Made by a program: the position numbers and the translations under genes. From Lysobacter capsici (lineage in GTDB: Bacteria > Pseudomonadota > Gammaproteobacteria > Xanthomonadales > Xanthomonadaceae), in contig NZ_CP076103.1 in the NCBI RefSeq assembly GCF_018732085.1, positions 124,001 to 188,000 of the forward strand: a DNA stretch of 64,000 nt. Reading direction: 5' to 3'. The notes below the pieces were generated by a model that saw only the letters and a program-made list of their open reading frames with translations, did not search any database and was not told where the DNA came from. How positions within the stretch are numbered: the first letter of the stretch is position 1; each line of letters opens with the position of its first letter. Positions 34,737 to 43,534 of the stretch are shown piece after piece.

Positions 34737-36254
34737 ATGAGCGTCTACACCGTGCCGACAACCTCCCAAGCGCCGCATCTCGCCCCGTTGGCTCCGTTCG
34801 ACCTGGTGATCTTCGGCGGCACCGGCGACCTGGCCCTGCGCAAGCTGCTGCCGGCGCTGTTCCACCGCTATGCCGACGGCCAGATCGTCGCCGGCACCCG
34901 CATCGTCGCGATCGCCCGCGACACCCAGAGCGACGCGGACTACCGCGGCCGGGTGCGCGAGGCGCTGGCCAAATTCGCCAACCTCGATGCGCGCGAATCC
35001 GCGGCGATCGACGGGTTTCTGGATCTGCTGCTGTACCGCCGGCTCGATCTGAGCTCCGACGGCGGCTGGCCGGAGTTCGCCGCCGAGTTCAGCGGCGACG
35101 AACGCGTGCGGGTGTTCTACCTCGCGGTCGGCCCGGACCTGTTCGGCATCGTCGGCGATCGTTTGCAGTCGCATGGCCTGGTCGGGCCGAAGACCCGCGT
35201 GGTGGTCGAGAAGCCGCTCGGCAAGGACGGCGCCAGCGCGAACGCGATCAACGACGCGCTGGGCCGGGTGTTCAACGAAACCCAGATCTTCCGCATCGAT
35301 CATTACCTGGGCAAGGAAACGGTGCAGAACCTGACCGCGCTGCGCTTCGGCAATGCGCTGTTCGAGCCGCTGTGGAAGGCCGAGCACATCGACCACGTGC
35401 AGATCACCGTGGCCGAAACGGTGGGCGTGGAATCGCGCGCGCCGTACTACGACAAGTCCGGCGCGCTGCGCGACATGGTCCAGAACCATCTGCTGCAACT
35501 GCTGTGCCTGGTCGCGATGGAGCCGCCGTCCTCGCTCGCCGCCGATGCGATCCGCGACGAAAAATTGAAAGTGCTGCGCGCGCTGCGTCCGATCGTCAAC
35601 GGCAACGCCGCCCAGTCCACCGTGCGCGGCCAGTACAAGGCCGGCGCCGTCGACGGCACCGCGGTGCCGGGCTATGCGCACGAACTCGGCGCGCAGTCGC
35701 TCACCGAAACCTTCGTCGCGATCAAGGCCGAAGTGAAGAACTGGCGCTGGGCCGGCGTGCCGTTCTACCTGCGCACCGGCAAGCGTCTGGGCGAGCGGGT
35801 GTCGGAGATCGTGGTGACCTTCCGCCAGGTGCCGCATTCGATTTTCGAAGAACTGACCGAACAAGACCCGTCCAGCCGCCTGGCGCCGAACAAGCTGGTG
35901 CTGCGCCTGCAGCCCGACGAAGGCGTGAAGCTGTGGCTGATGAACAAGGTGCCCGGCCCCGGCGGGCTGCGCCTGCGCCACGTGCCGCTGGACATGAGTT
36001 TCGCCGCGGCCTTCGGCGGCCGTCAGGCCGACGCCTACGAGCGTTTGCTGATGGACGTGGTGCGCGGCAATCCGATGTTGTTCATGCGCCGCGACGAAGT
36101 CGACGCGGCGTGGAAGTGGATCGATCCGATCCGCGCCGCCTGGGCCGCGAGCGCCGACGCGCCGCGTCCCTACACCGCCGGCAGCTGGGGCCCGAGCGCC
36201 GCGGTTGCCTTGATTGAACGCGACGGGAGAACCTGGCATGAAGATGCAGGCTGA
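34737..36254 (+). CDS. zwf: Glucose-6-phosphate 1-dehydrogenase
   Basis: A 505-residue G6PDH. It oxidises Glc-6-P to 6-phosphogluconolactone, feeding the Entner-Doudoroff pathway. The NADP-binding motif is FGGTGDLALRKLLPALF (about 24-40), and the substrate-site motif RIDHYLGKE is at 186-194. Length is typical. Its last 17 nt overlap the start of pgl. The promoter region contains repeated TGGTATC sites that could place it under the GntR-type regulator encoded divergently. Confidence 0.97.
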   Translation: MSVYTVPTTSQAPHLAPLAPFDLVIFGGTGDLALRKLLPALFHRYADGQIVAGTRIVAIARDTQSDADYRGRVREALAKFANLDARESAAIDGFLDLLLYRRLDLSSDGGWPEFAAEFSGDERVRVFYLAVGPDLFGIVGDRLQSHGLVGPKTRVVVEKPLGKDGASANAINDALGRVFNETQIFRIDHYLGKETVQNLTALRFGNALFEPLWKAEHIDHVQITVAETVGVESRAPYYDKSGALRDMVQNHLLQLLCLVAMEPPSSLAADAIRDEKLKVLRALRPIVNGNAAQSTVRGQYKAGAVDGTAVPGYAHELGAQSLTETFVAIKAEVKNWRWAGVPFYLRTGKRLGERVSEIVVTFRQVPHSIFEELTEQDPSSRLAPNKLVLRLQPDEGVKLWLMNKVPGPGGLRLRHVPLDMSFAAAFGGRQADAYERLLMDVVRGNPMLFMRRDEVDAAWKWIDPIRAAWAASADAPRPYTAGSWGPSAAVALIERDGRTWHEDAG

Positions 36255-36993
36255 GCGACTGACCGTGATCGAACCCTTGCCGCTGCCCTTGCACGAGCGC
36301 CTGTTCGACGACGGCGAACAATTGGCGCAGGCGCTGGCCAAGCAGGTCGCCGCCGATCTGCGCGGCGCGCTCGCCCGTCACGGCGAAGCGAGCATCGCCT
36401 TGTCGGGCGGCAACACGCCGAAGCGGTTTTTCCAGGCGCTGTCGACGCAGACGCTGGACTGGGCGCGGGTGACCGTGCTGCCGATCGACGAGCGCTGGTT
36501 GCCGCCGGAGCATCCTCGTTCCAACGAACGCCTGCTGCGCGAGAACTTGCTGCAGCACAACGCTGCGGTCGCGCGTTTGTTGCCGTTGTACCGGCCGACG
36601 GAAACGCCGGAGATGGCGTTGATGCCGGTGCTGACCAAGATCGCCAACGAAGGTCTGCCGCTGGATGTCGCGGTGCTCGGCATGGGCGACGACGGCCACG
36701 TGGCCTCGTTGTTCCCGGACCTGGGCTACGACAACCCGGCGTTGCGCGAGATCGGCCTGCAACCGCGCGGCCGTGCGCCGGTGATGTCGGTGCGCACCGC
36801 GGCGATGCCCGAGCCGCGCATGACCCTGACCCTGAGCGCGATCTTCACCGCGCCGGCGCTGTACCTGCATATCGAAGGCGACAAGAAGCGCGCGGTGCTC
36901 GACACCGCGCAACGCGATCCGCGTTGCGTGTTGCCGATCCGCTCGGTGTTGAGCGGCGCGCCGTCGGCGCCGACGCTGTATTGGAGCCCGTGA
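36238..36993 (+). CDS. pgl: 6-phosphogluconolactonase
   Basis: A 251-residue Pgl of the NagB/DevB sugar isomerase fold. Signatures are SIALSGGNTPKRFF (about 53-66), LPIDERWLPPEHPRSN (about 80-95) and VLGMGDDGHVASLFP (about 145-159). It hydrolyses 6-phosphogluconolactone. The ATG at 36238 has GGGAGA 6 nt upstream and overlaps the zwf end by 17 nt, so the two are co-translated. A slightly earlier in-frame ATG (36214) lacks a ribosome site. Confidence 0.95.
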   Translation: MKMQAERLTVIEPLPLPLHERLFDDGEQLAQALAKQVAADLRGALARHGEASIALSGGNTPKRFFQALSTQTLDWARVTVLPIDERWLPPEHPRSNERLLRENLLQHNAAVARLLPLYRPTETPEMALMPVLTKIANEGLPLDVAVLGMGDDGHVASLFPDLGYDNPALREIGLQPRGRAPVMSVRTAAMPEPRMTLTLSAIFTAPALYLHIEGDKKRAVLDTAQRDPRCVLPIRSVLSGAPSAPTLYWSP

Positions 36994-37110
36994 TCCGTTC
37001 GAATCAAAGATCCGCCTTCGTTTCCAAGCGTTTCATTTGACGCCCGCAACCCGATTGGGTGTCTCGACAGCCAGGCCAGAGTTCCCTCCCCTCCCACTTC
37101 GGCCTTTGCT

Positions 37111-37238
37111 GTCGCCCCCTTTATCCAAGGGGGCAACGCCGCCTGGCGGCGTGGGGGGATTTGCTTTTGCCTTTGCTTCTGCGGAAGGTGTAGGAAGTGC
37201 AAATCCCCCCTAACCCCCCTTTTTCAAAGGGGGGAACT
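37111..37238. repeat. Composite CCCCCTTT/GGGGGATTTGC hairpin repeat
   Basis: CCCCCTTTATCCAAGGGGG, GGGGGGATTTGC, GCAAATCCCCCC and CCCCCTTTTTCAAAGGGGGG follow in order. It is a single copy of the family duplicated at 31165-31566. It lies between pgl and edd, so edd may need its own promoter or readthrough. Confidence 0.8.
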
Positions 37239-37280
37239 GTTCGGCCTCGTTGGACGGGGCCTCGCACCGACTGAGTAAAC

Positions 37281-39113
37281 GTGAATACCCCATTGCATCC
37301 CGTCGTCGCGCAAGTCACGCACCGCATCCAGGAACGCAGCCGCGCGCGCCGCACCGCCTACCTCGCCCGCATCGACGCGGCCGGTAGCGGCGGCCCGCAT
37401 CGGCGACGCCTGTCCTGCGGCAATCTCGCCCACGGTTTCGCCGCCTGTTCGACCGGCGACAAGGCCGCGTTGCGCAGCGGTTACGCGCCCAACCTGGGCA
37501 TCGTCACCTCGTTCAACGACATGCTCTCGGCGCATCAGCCGCTGGAACGCTATCCCGATCTGCTCAAGGCCGCCGCGCGCGATTGCGGCGCGACCGCGCA
37601 GGTCGCCGGCGGCGTGCCGGCGATGTGCGACGGCGTGACCCAGGGCCGCGAAGGCATGGAGCTGTCGCTGTTCTCGCGCGACGTGATCGCGATGTCGACC
37701 GCGATCGCGCTGTCGCACGACATGTTCGACGCCGGCCTGTACCTGGGCGTGTGCGACAAGATCGTGCCGGGCCTGCTGATCGGCGCGCTGCATTTCGGCC
37801 ACCTGCCGGGCATCTTCGTGCCGGCCGGGCCGATGACCTCGGGCCTGCCGAACGACGAAAAATCGCGCGTGCGCCAGCGCTACGCGACCGGCGAGGCCAC
37901 CCGCGACGAACTGCTCGAAGCCGAAGCGCGCAGCTACCACGGCCCGGGCACCTGCACCTTTTACGGCACCGCCAATTCCAACCAGATGCTGATGGAACTG
38001 ATGGGCCTGCATCTGCCCGGTTCCAGCTTCGTCCATCCCAACACGCCGTTGCGCGACGCGCTGACCGCGCTGGCCGCGCACCGCGCCGCGCAGATCACCG
38101 CGCTCGGCGACGACTACCGCCCGATCGGCCGCATCGTCGACGAGAAGGCGATCGTCAACGGCGTGATCGGCCTGCACGCGACCGGCGGTTCGACCAATCA
38201 CCTGCTGCACCTGATCGCGATGGCCGCCGCGGCCGGCATCGACCTGCGCCTGGAGGATTTCGACGCGCTGTCCTCGGCGATTCCGCTGTTGGCGCGGGTG
38301 TATCCGAACGGCAGCGCCGACGTGAACCATTTCCATGCCGCCGGCGGCCTGGCCTATCTGATCGGCGAGTTGCTCGATCACGGCCTGCTGCACGGCGATG
38401 TCGAGACCGTGGCCGGGCATGGCCTGGCGCGTTATCGGGTCGAAGCGCGACTGGGCGCCGAAGGTCAAGTCGAATACGTGCCGTCGACGCCGACCAGTTG
38501 CGACACCGCGGTGCTGCGGCCGGTCGCCGAACCGTTCCGCAGCGATGGCGGCCTGCGCGTGCTCGGCGGCAATCTGGGCACCGCGGCGATCAAGGTCTCG
38601 GCGGTGCCGGAGGATCGCTGGGTGATCGAAGCGCCGTGCCGGGTGTTCGTGGAACAGCAGGAAGTGAAGCAGGCGTTCGAACGCGGCGAACTCGATCGCG
38701 ACGTGATCGTGGTCGTGCGTTTCCAGGGCCCGCGCGCGAACGGCATGCCCGAACTGCATCAGCTCACGCCGACCCTGACCGTGCTGCAAAAACGCGGCCA
38801 TCGCGTCGCGCTGGTGACCGACGGCCGCATGTCCGGCGCGTCGGGCCAGGTGCCGGCGGCGATGCACATCACGCCCGAGGCGATGGCGGGTGGGCCGTTG
38901 GCGAAGTTGCGCGACGGCGACGTGCTGCGGCTCGACGCGATCGAAGGGACGTTGAATGTGGTCGAGCCGGCCGACTGGGCTTCGCGTGAGAGCGCGACGG
39001 CCGATCTGTCCGGGCATCACGTCGGCATGGGGCGCGAGTTGTTCGCTGCGTTCCGCGATTACGCCGCGCCGGCGGATCGGGGCGCGGGGGTGTTTGGGTC
39101 GTTGACGCTTTGA
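37281..39113 (+). CDS. edd: Phosphogluconate dehydratase
   Basis: A 610-residue Edd of the IlvD/Edd Fe-S dehydratase family, converting 6-phosphogluconate to KDPG. Motifs are SFNDMLSAHQPLERYPD, YLGVCDKIVPGLLIG and GTCTFYGTANSNQMLMELMG (cysteines for the cluster), HATGGSTNHLLHLIAM and LVTDGRMSGASGQVP. The start is GTG, preceded by GAGTAAAC; no better ATG is nearby and the N-terminus aligns with the family. It is separated from pgl by a repeat of about 130 nt. Confidence 0.96.
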   Translation: MNTPLHPVVAQVTHRIQERSRARRTAYLARIDAAGSGGPHRRRLSCGNLAHGFAACSTGDKAALRSGYAPNLGIVTSFNDMLSAHQPLERYPDLLKAAARDCGATAQVAGGVPAMCDGVTQGREGMELSLFSRDVIAMSTAIALSHDMFDAGLYLGVCDKIVPGLLIGALHFGHLPGIFVPAGPMTSGLPNDEKSRVRQRYATGEATRDELLEAEARSYHGPGTCTFYGTANSNQMLMELMGLHLPGSSFVHPNTPLRDALTALAAHRAAQITALGDDYRPIGRIVDEKAIVNGVIGLHATGGSTNHLLHLIAMAAAAGIDLRLEDFDALSSAIPLLARVYPNGSADVNHFHAAGGLAYLIGELLDHGLLHGDVETVAGHGLARYRVEARLGAEGQVEYVPSTPTSCDTAVLRPVAEPFRSDGGLRVLGGNLGTAAIKVSAVPEDRWVIEAPCRVFVEQQEVKQAFERGELDRDVIVVVRFQGPRANGMPELHQLTPTLTVLQKRGHRVALVTDGRMSGASGQVPAAMHITPEAMAGGPLAKLRDGDVLRLDAIEGTLNVVEPADWASRESATADLSGHHVGMGRELFAAFRDYAAPADRGAGVFGSLTL

Positions 39114-39130
39114 TTGGTTTGGATTTGGGT

Positions 39131-39165
39131 TCGACTCGACTCGACTCGGTTCGGTTCGGTTCGGT
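39131..39165 (+). repeat. Pentamer microsatellite TCGAC/TCGGT
   Basis: (TCGAC)x2-3 runs directly into (TCGGT)x4, starting 18 nt after the edd stop. It is outside the coding sequence. Confidence 0.7.
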
Positions 39166-39235
39166 CTGGTTGATTGGATTCGGTGATGGAGAGTTGACCG
39201 ATGTCGTTACCGCGTATGCCCGCGAACCTCCCAAG

Positions 39236-39520
39236 CCGTCATTCCCGCGAAGGCGGGAATCCAGAGACTTCAGCGTCATGCAACCCGAACGTCATTCCCG
39301 CGAAAGCGGGAATCCAGTGACTTTAAGCGTTCTCGCAAGAAAGGCCCTGGATGTTTGGCTTCGCCGAAGTAAAGCAGAACCCGCCTTCGCGGGAATGACG
39401 ATCCAAAGAGTCGTCGCAGCCGTAGCCTTTTCCCGAATCCCGAATCCCGAATCCCGAATCCCGAATCCCGAATCCCGAATCCCGAATCCCGAATCCCGAA
39501 TCCCGAATCCCGAATCCCGG
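39236..39520. repeat. CATTCCCGCGAAAGCGGGAATCCAG hairpins plus CCCGAAT heptamer array
   Basis: Three copies or half-copies of the CATTCCCGCG...CGCGGGAATCCAG hairpin (about 39238-39405) are followed by about twelve tandem CCCGAAT heptamers (39431-39520) that end 8 nt before the HAD gene start. The 39114-39528 spacer holds no gene. Confidence 0.85.
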
Positions 39521-39528
39521 ACGCCATC

Positions 39529-40209
39529 ATGCCCGCCCCCGCCCGCACCACCTTCCTGTTCGACCTCGACGGCACCCTGGTCGACAGCGTCTATCAGCAC
39601 GTGCTCGCCTGGAAGCAGGCACTCGACGCCGACGGCATCGAGCTATCGGTCTGGCGCATCCATCGCAAGATCGGCATGAGCGGCGGCTTGTTCACCAACA
39701 TCCTGCTGCGCGAGACCGGGATCGACATCACTGCGGAGCGGATCGAGCGGCTGCATCGTCTGCACGCGGAAGCCTACGGCCGTCAGGCGACCCAGATCCG
39801 CCCGCTGCCGGGCGCGGTCGAACTGCTCGCGTACCTGACCGCCAACGACATCCCCTGGGCGATCGCGACCAGCGGCCGCATGGAAACCGCGCGTCACAAC
39901 CTGATCGCGCTCGGCGTCGATCCGGAGCAGCGCGTGGTGATCACCCGCGACATGGTCAAGTACGCCAAGCCCGATCCGGACCTGTTCCTCGCCGCCGCCG
40001 ACAAACTCGGCGCCGACATCGAGCATTCGGTGGTGGTCGGCGACAGCATCTGGGACTTGCTCGCCGCGCGGCGTGCGCGTGCGCTCGAGGTGGGGTTGTT
40101 GTCGGGCGGTTATGGGCAGGAGGAACTTGAGCGTGCGGGTGCGTTCCGGGTTTATGAAGATCCGGCGGATCTGCTTAAGCACATTGATGAGGTGGCTGCG
40201 CGGCCGTGA
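39529..40209 (+). CDS. HAD-family phosphatase, beta-phosphoglucomutase-like
   Basis: A 226-residue HAD subfamily I hydrolase. Motif I is FLFDLDGTLVDS (Asp nucleophile near 11, second Asp at 13), an alpha-helical cap covers about 18-85, motif II is IATSGR (about 116-121), motif III Lys is in KYAKPDPDLF, and motif IV is VVVGDSIWDLLAAR. It lies between edd and eda on the same strand and may dephosphorylate or mutate a sugar phosphate linked to the pathway; the exact substrate is not visible. The ATG follows a heptamer array immediately, with no clear ribosome site. Confidence 0.85.
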   Translation: MPAPARTTFLFDLDGTLVDSVYQHVLAWKQALDADGIELSVWRIHRKIGMSGGLFTNILLRETGIDITAERIERLHRLHAEAYGRQATQIRPLPGAVELLAYLTANDIPWAIATSGRMETARHNLIALGVDPEQRVVITRDMVKYAKPDPDLFLAAADKLGADIEHSVVVGDSIWDLLAARRARALEVGLLSGGYGQEELERAGAFRVYEDPADLLKHIDEVAARP

Positions 40210-40260
40210 GTTTCGCGGCGAAGTTTTTTCTCGTCATGCCGTGAAAGCGATCCCTGTCTT

Positions 40261-40450
40261 GTTTCAGCGAACCCGAAAACTTAGAGACTTCAGCGTCATC
40301 TCTCCAAGTCGTCATTCCCGCGAAAGCGGGAATCCAGAGCCTTCAGCGTCATCCTTTCAGAACGTCATTCCCGCGAAAGCGGGAATCCAGTGACTTCAAG
40401 CGTTCTCGCACGAAAGGCCCTGGATTCCCGCCTTCGCGGGAATGACGACT
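40261..40450. repeat. Cluster of CATTCCCGCGAAAGCGGGAATCCAG repeats
   Basis: Copies at about 40313-40337 and 40364-40391 and an inverted one at about 40421-40447, linked by CTTCAGCGTCAT and TTCAAGCGTTCTCGCACGAA, form a conserved module also seen at 39236 and 58125. The 40210-40552 spacer holds no gene. Confidence 0.85.
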
Positions 40451-40552
40451 TGAGAGATTCGCGACATTCATGAGCGCATCGCGTGCGCGGTTGAATGGAT
40501 TGCTTTACATAAACCCACGCATCACCGCCCCAAACCCAACCGGAGCCAAGCA

Positions 40553-41200
40553 ATGAGTTCGATGCAGGATCTGCAAGCGCGCGTCGCCGCGGTATTGGCG
40601 CTCGCGCCGGTGGTGCCGGTGTTGGTGATCGACGATCTCAACGACGCGGTGCCGTTGGCGCGCGCGCTGGTCGCCGGCGGTCTGCCGGCGATCGAGGTGA
40701 CCTTGCGCACGCCGGTCGCGCTGGACGCGGTGCGCGCGATCGCCGCCGAAGTCGAGGGCGCGGCGGTCGGGGTCGGCAGCGTGCGGCGGCCGTCGGATTT
40801 CGTCGAGGCCTTGAAGGCCGGCGCGACCTTCGCGGTGTCGCCGGGCAGTTCGCCGGGCTTGATCGCGGCCGCGCGCGAGATCGACCTGCCGTGGTTGCCG
40901 GGCGCGGCGACGGCGTCGGAAGCGATGGCCCTGCTCGAGCACGGCTACACCCAGCTGAAATTCTTCCCGGCCGAATCGATCGGCGGCGCGAGCGCGCTCA
41001 AGGCGCTGGGCGGTCCGTTGCCGGAACTGCGCTTCTGCGCGACCGGCGGGATCGGCGCGAACAACGCGCATGAGTACCTGGCGTTGAAGAACGTGCCTTG
41101 TGTCGGCGGTTCTTGGGTGGCGCCTGCGGCAGCGGTGAAGGCCGGGGATTGGGCGCAGATTGAGGCGTTGGCGCGGGCGGCGGTGGGGTTGCGCGGGTAA
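40553..41200 (+). CDS. eda: 2-dehydro-3-deoxy-phosphogluconate (KDPG) aldolase
   Basis: A 215-residue class I aldolase that splits KDPG to pyruvate and glyceraldehyde-3-P. The catalytic Glu is in IEVTLRT (Glu48), the phosphate-binding motif is FAVSPG, and the Schiff-base Lys is in QLKFFPAE (Lys136). The C-terminal phosphate loop is GGIGANNAHEYLAL. The usual GAGT motif reads GVGSV here, a minor change. It completes the zwf-pgl-edd-eda route and is separated from edd by the HAD gene and repeats. Confidence 0.95.
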   Translation: MSSMQDLQARVAAVLALAPVVPVLVIDDLNDAVPLARALVAGGLPAIEVTLRTPVALDAVRAIAAEVEGAAVGVGSVRRPSDFVEALKAGATFAVSPGSSPGLIAAAREIDLPWLPGAATASEAMALLEHGYTQLKFFPAESIGGASALKALGGPLPELRFCATGGIGANNAHEYLALKNVPCVGGSWVAPAAAVKAGDWAQIEALARAAVGLRG

Positions 41201-41280
41201 GCGACGCAGTGATGAGTAGATGCGTGACTGCGTGATTGTGTGACTAAGTAGGAGTTACAGCTGTCGCCCCTGCTGTTGCT

Positions 41281-41430
41281 GTTCCCCCCCCACTTTGAAA
41301 AAGGGGACAGGGGGGATTTGCTTTGGCTCTTGCCTTTGGCTTTGCCCCTTACCGCTTTCGTTACTTGAACAGATAAAGCGCAGAGCAAAACCAAATCCCC
41401 CCTGCCCCCCTTTTTCAAAGGGGGGAAAAG
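41281..41430. repeat. Composite CCCCTTT/GGGGGATTTGC hairpin repeat
   Basis: CCACTTTGAAAAAGGGGACAGG and GGGGGATTTGC face CAAATCCCCCC and CCCCCTTTTTCAAAGGGGGG across a spacer of about 60 nt. It lies between convergent eda and the LacI regulator. Confidence 0.8.
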
Positions 41431-41449
41431 CAAAAGCGCTCGCCGCCGG

Positions 41450-42496
41450 TTACGCGCCCGCAAGCGGCCTCGGCGGCGCGGTCGAACCACGCACCACCAG
41501 GATCGGGCTGAAGCCTTCGTTCGCCGGCAACTCGGACTGCTGGTCGCCGTCGCGACGTAACTCGGCGATCAGGCGATAGGCCGCATGTCGCGCGATCTCT
41601 TCGGTCGCCTGGCGCGCGGTGGTCAGGGTCGGCCAGGACTGCTTGGAGAACGGGCTGTCCTCGAAGCCGGCGATCGACAGGTCGTAGGGCACGTGCATGC
41701 CCGAGGACTTCGCCGCCGCCAGCACGCCGGCGGCGATTTCGTCGTTGCTGCCGAAGATCGCGGTCGGCCGGTCGGGCAGCGCGAACAATCGGCGCGCGCC
41801 GCGGAAGCCGTCGTCGAAGGAATAGTCGCCGGGCAGGACCAGGTTTTCGTCCTCGACGATGCCGTAGTCGGCCAGCGCCTGGGCATAGCCCTTGTAGCGT
41901 TCCCAGCTCGACAGATGCGACTTGCCGCCCCATAGGAAACCGATGCGCTGGTGGCCGAGCTGGATCAGGTGCTCGGTGATGTCGTAGGCGGCGTCGCGGT
42001 CGTCGACCCAGACGCAGGGCGAGCCGTCCTTCGGGTCTTCGGCGGCCGAGACGATGCGGACCAAGCGGATGCCGTGGGCGACCAGTTCGGCGACCAGTTC
42101 CTTGCGTTCGGACATCGGCGGCGCCAGCACCAGGCCGGCCAGGCGCGCGCCCTGGACCAGGTCGATCAGGTCGGCGGCGAGCAACGGCGAGGACGAATCG
42201 CAGGGGTGAATCTGCAGGCCGTAGCCGGTCTCGCGGCAGGCGGCGAGCACGCCGTTCTGCACGCTGATGATGTAGTACGGATTCGGGTTGTCGTAGACCA
42301 CGCCCAGCGCATACGGCTGGGCGCTGCGCAGGCTGCGCGCGGACGGGTCGGGGCGGTATTCCAGTTCGGCGATCGCCTCGTGCACCCGCGCGCGGGTGCG
42401 GGCGCGGACGCCGGATTCGTCGTTGATCACGCGCGAGACGGTCTTCAGCGAGACCTGGGCCAGCTCGGCGACATCTTTAATGGTGGGTCGGCGCAC
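41450..42496 (-). CDS. LacI-family transcriptional regulator
   Basis: A 348-residue LacI/GalR regulator. The helix-turn-helix at residues 4-50 (TIKDVAELAQVSLKTVSRVI) is followed by the hinge and a periplasmic-binding-protein-like sugar domain (about 60-330, with WVDDRDAAYDITEHLI and IFGSNDEIAAGVL). The start is GTG at 42496, which places the HTH at the normal position. Its location at the end of the Entner-Doudoroff block suggests control of sugar genes, possibly these; no operator could be assigned. Confidence 0.92.
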   Translation of the reverse strand: MRRPTIKDVAELAQVSLKTVSRVINDESGVRARTRARVHEAIAELEYRPDPSARSLRSAQPYALGVVYDNPNPYYIISVQNGVLAACRETGYGLQIHPCDSSSPLLAADLIDLVQGARLAGLVLAPPMSERKELVAELVAHGIRLVRIVSAAEDPKDGSPCVWVDDRDAAYDITEHLIQLGHQRIGFLWGGKSHLSSWERYKGYAQALADYGIVEDENLVLPGDYSFDDGFRGARRLFALPDRPTAIFGSNDEIAAGVLAAAKSSGMHVPYDLSIAGFEDSPFSKQSWPTLTTARQATEEIARHAAYRLIAELRRDGDQQSELPANEGFSPILVVRGSTAPPRPLAGA

Positions 42497-42565
42497 GGAG
42501 CCTCGCGGTGGGCGCGGTGCCGGCGCGCTGGGCGTGCCGGACGGGACCTTAGCCTACTCGCCGCT

Positions 42566-43021
42566 TCAGATCTTGGGTACCACGGCCAGGGTCAGGCGCG
42601 AAATGCAGGCGAGCTTGCCGGCCTCGTCCTCGATGCGGATCTCCCAGACCTGGGTACTGCCGCCAACATGGATCGCCCGGGCGGTGCCGGTGACCGTGCC
42701 GCTGCGCACGCCGCGCAGGTGGTTGGCGTTGATCTCGATGCCGACGCAGACCTTGCCCTCGGCGCAGCACAGGTTGCCGGCGCTGCTGCCCAGGGTTTCG
42801 GCGAGCAGGACCGAGGCGCCGCCGTGGAGCAGGCCGTAGGGCTGGTGGGTGCGGGCGTCGACCGGCATGGTGCCGCGGACGTAGTCCGGGCCGATCTCGG
42901 TGAAGACGATGCCGAGCGGTTCCATCGCGGTGTTGCGCGAGAGCCGGTTGAGGTCGTCGACGGTGGTCGTGCCGCGGAACAGTGGACGCGCGGCGGTGGG
43001 TGCGGGGTCGGATGGGTTCAT
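42566..43021 (-). CDS. Hotdog-fold thioesterase (PaaI/YbdB type)
   Basis: A 151-residue acyl-CoA thioesterase-like protein. The HGGASVLLAETLGS helix (about 78-91) carries the catalytic Glu region, and GIEINANHLRGVRSG is the usual beta-hairpin. Relatives act on phenylacetyl-CoA, DHNA-CoA or misloaded carriers. It is monocistronic, 69 nt upstream of the LacI gene on the same strand. The substrate cannot be set from sequence. Confidence 0.88.
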   Translation of the reverse strand: MNPSDPAPTAARPLFRGTTTVDDLNRLSRNTAMEPLGIVFTEIGPDYVRGTMPVDARTHQPYGLLHGGASVLLAETLGSSAGNLCCAEGKVCVGIEINANHLRGVRSGTVTGTARAIHVGGSTQVWEIRIEDEAGKLACISRLTLAVVPKI

Positions 43022-43282
43022 CGCTGCACGATAGCGGCGATGGCCGGGCCGGGCCAGTCGTGGCCGGTCGGTCGGTGCTTCTGAAGTGCGGCGTGGGTGG
43101 CGCCGATGCTGATGAAGCGTGTTGCTGGGGCGCGTTACTGGAACGGTGATCGGGGACGGCCGGGTCTCAGAGGACCCGGATCGGCGCGCGGGGGAGGTCG
43201 GAGGTGCGCGCCGGTCCGGGTGGGAACGAGAGGGAGGAAGTCCTTGCCGGAATCAGCCGGTCCATGGACGGTCAGTCCGCGA

Positions 43283-43477
43283 TCAAGCGAAACGGAAGCG
43301 CGGCTGGACCCAGTTGCTGGCGTAGCTGCGGTTGCTGGCGTAGCCGCTGCTGTTGCCGTAGCCGACGCCGAAGTCGCGCTGGCGGTGCATGTGGCGGACG
43401 ACCGGGGCGGTCGGGGCGGCGGCCGGGGCGGTGGTCGCGGTGGTGGTGGTGACGGTGTTGGCGGTCTGGGTGTTCAT
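43283..43477 (-). CDS. Small Thr/Ala-headed, Tyr/Ser/Arg-tailed protein (64 aa)
   Basis: A 64-residue protein with a perfect AGGA ribosome site 7 nt before the ATG. The first half is a Thr/Ala/Pro-rich stretch (MNTQTANTVTTTTATT...). The second half is basic and aromatic (HMHRQRDFGVGYG, then SSGYASNRSYASN with a repeated YASN, ending QPRFRFA). There is no signal peptide or membrane helix. Leader-plus-core layout is reminiscent of a ribosomally made peptide precursor, but no maturation gene is adjacent. The inverted repeat at 43515-43534 lies in its upstream region. Confidence 0.55.
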   Translation of the reverse strand: MNTQTANTVTTTTATTAPAAAPTAPVVRHMHRQRDFGVGYGNSSGYASNRSYASNWVQPRFRFA

Positions 43478-43514
43478 GGTCGTTTCCTGTGTGGTGGGGG
43501 TGTAGTGCTTCGGT

Positions 43515-43534
43515 GTGTTGGTAATCTACAACAC
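43515..43534. promoter_or_regulatory. Perfect inverted repeat GTGTTG-N8-CAACAC upstream of small protein
   Basis: The dyad GTGTTG/CAACAC with an 8-nt spacer lies 38-57 nt before the ATG of the 64-aa gene in an AT-richer patch, which suits a regulator site. No regulator is identified. Confidence 0.45.

Noticed and set aside
34665..36341. 558-codon frame antisense to zwf
   Set aside because: Shadow of a gene with clear G6PDH motifs.
37224..39020. 598-codon frame antisense to edd
   Set aside because: Shadow of a complete dehydratase gene.
39431..39520. Possible CRISPR-like array of short repeats
   Set aside because: The units are contiguous heptamers without spacers, and no cas gene is present.
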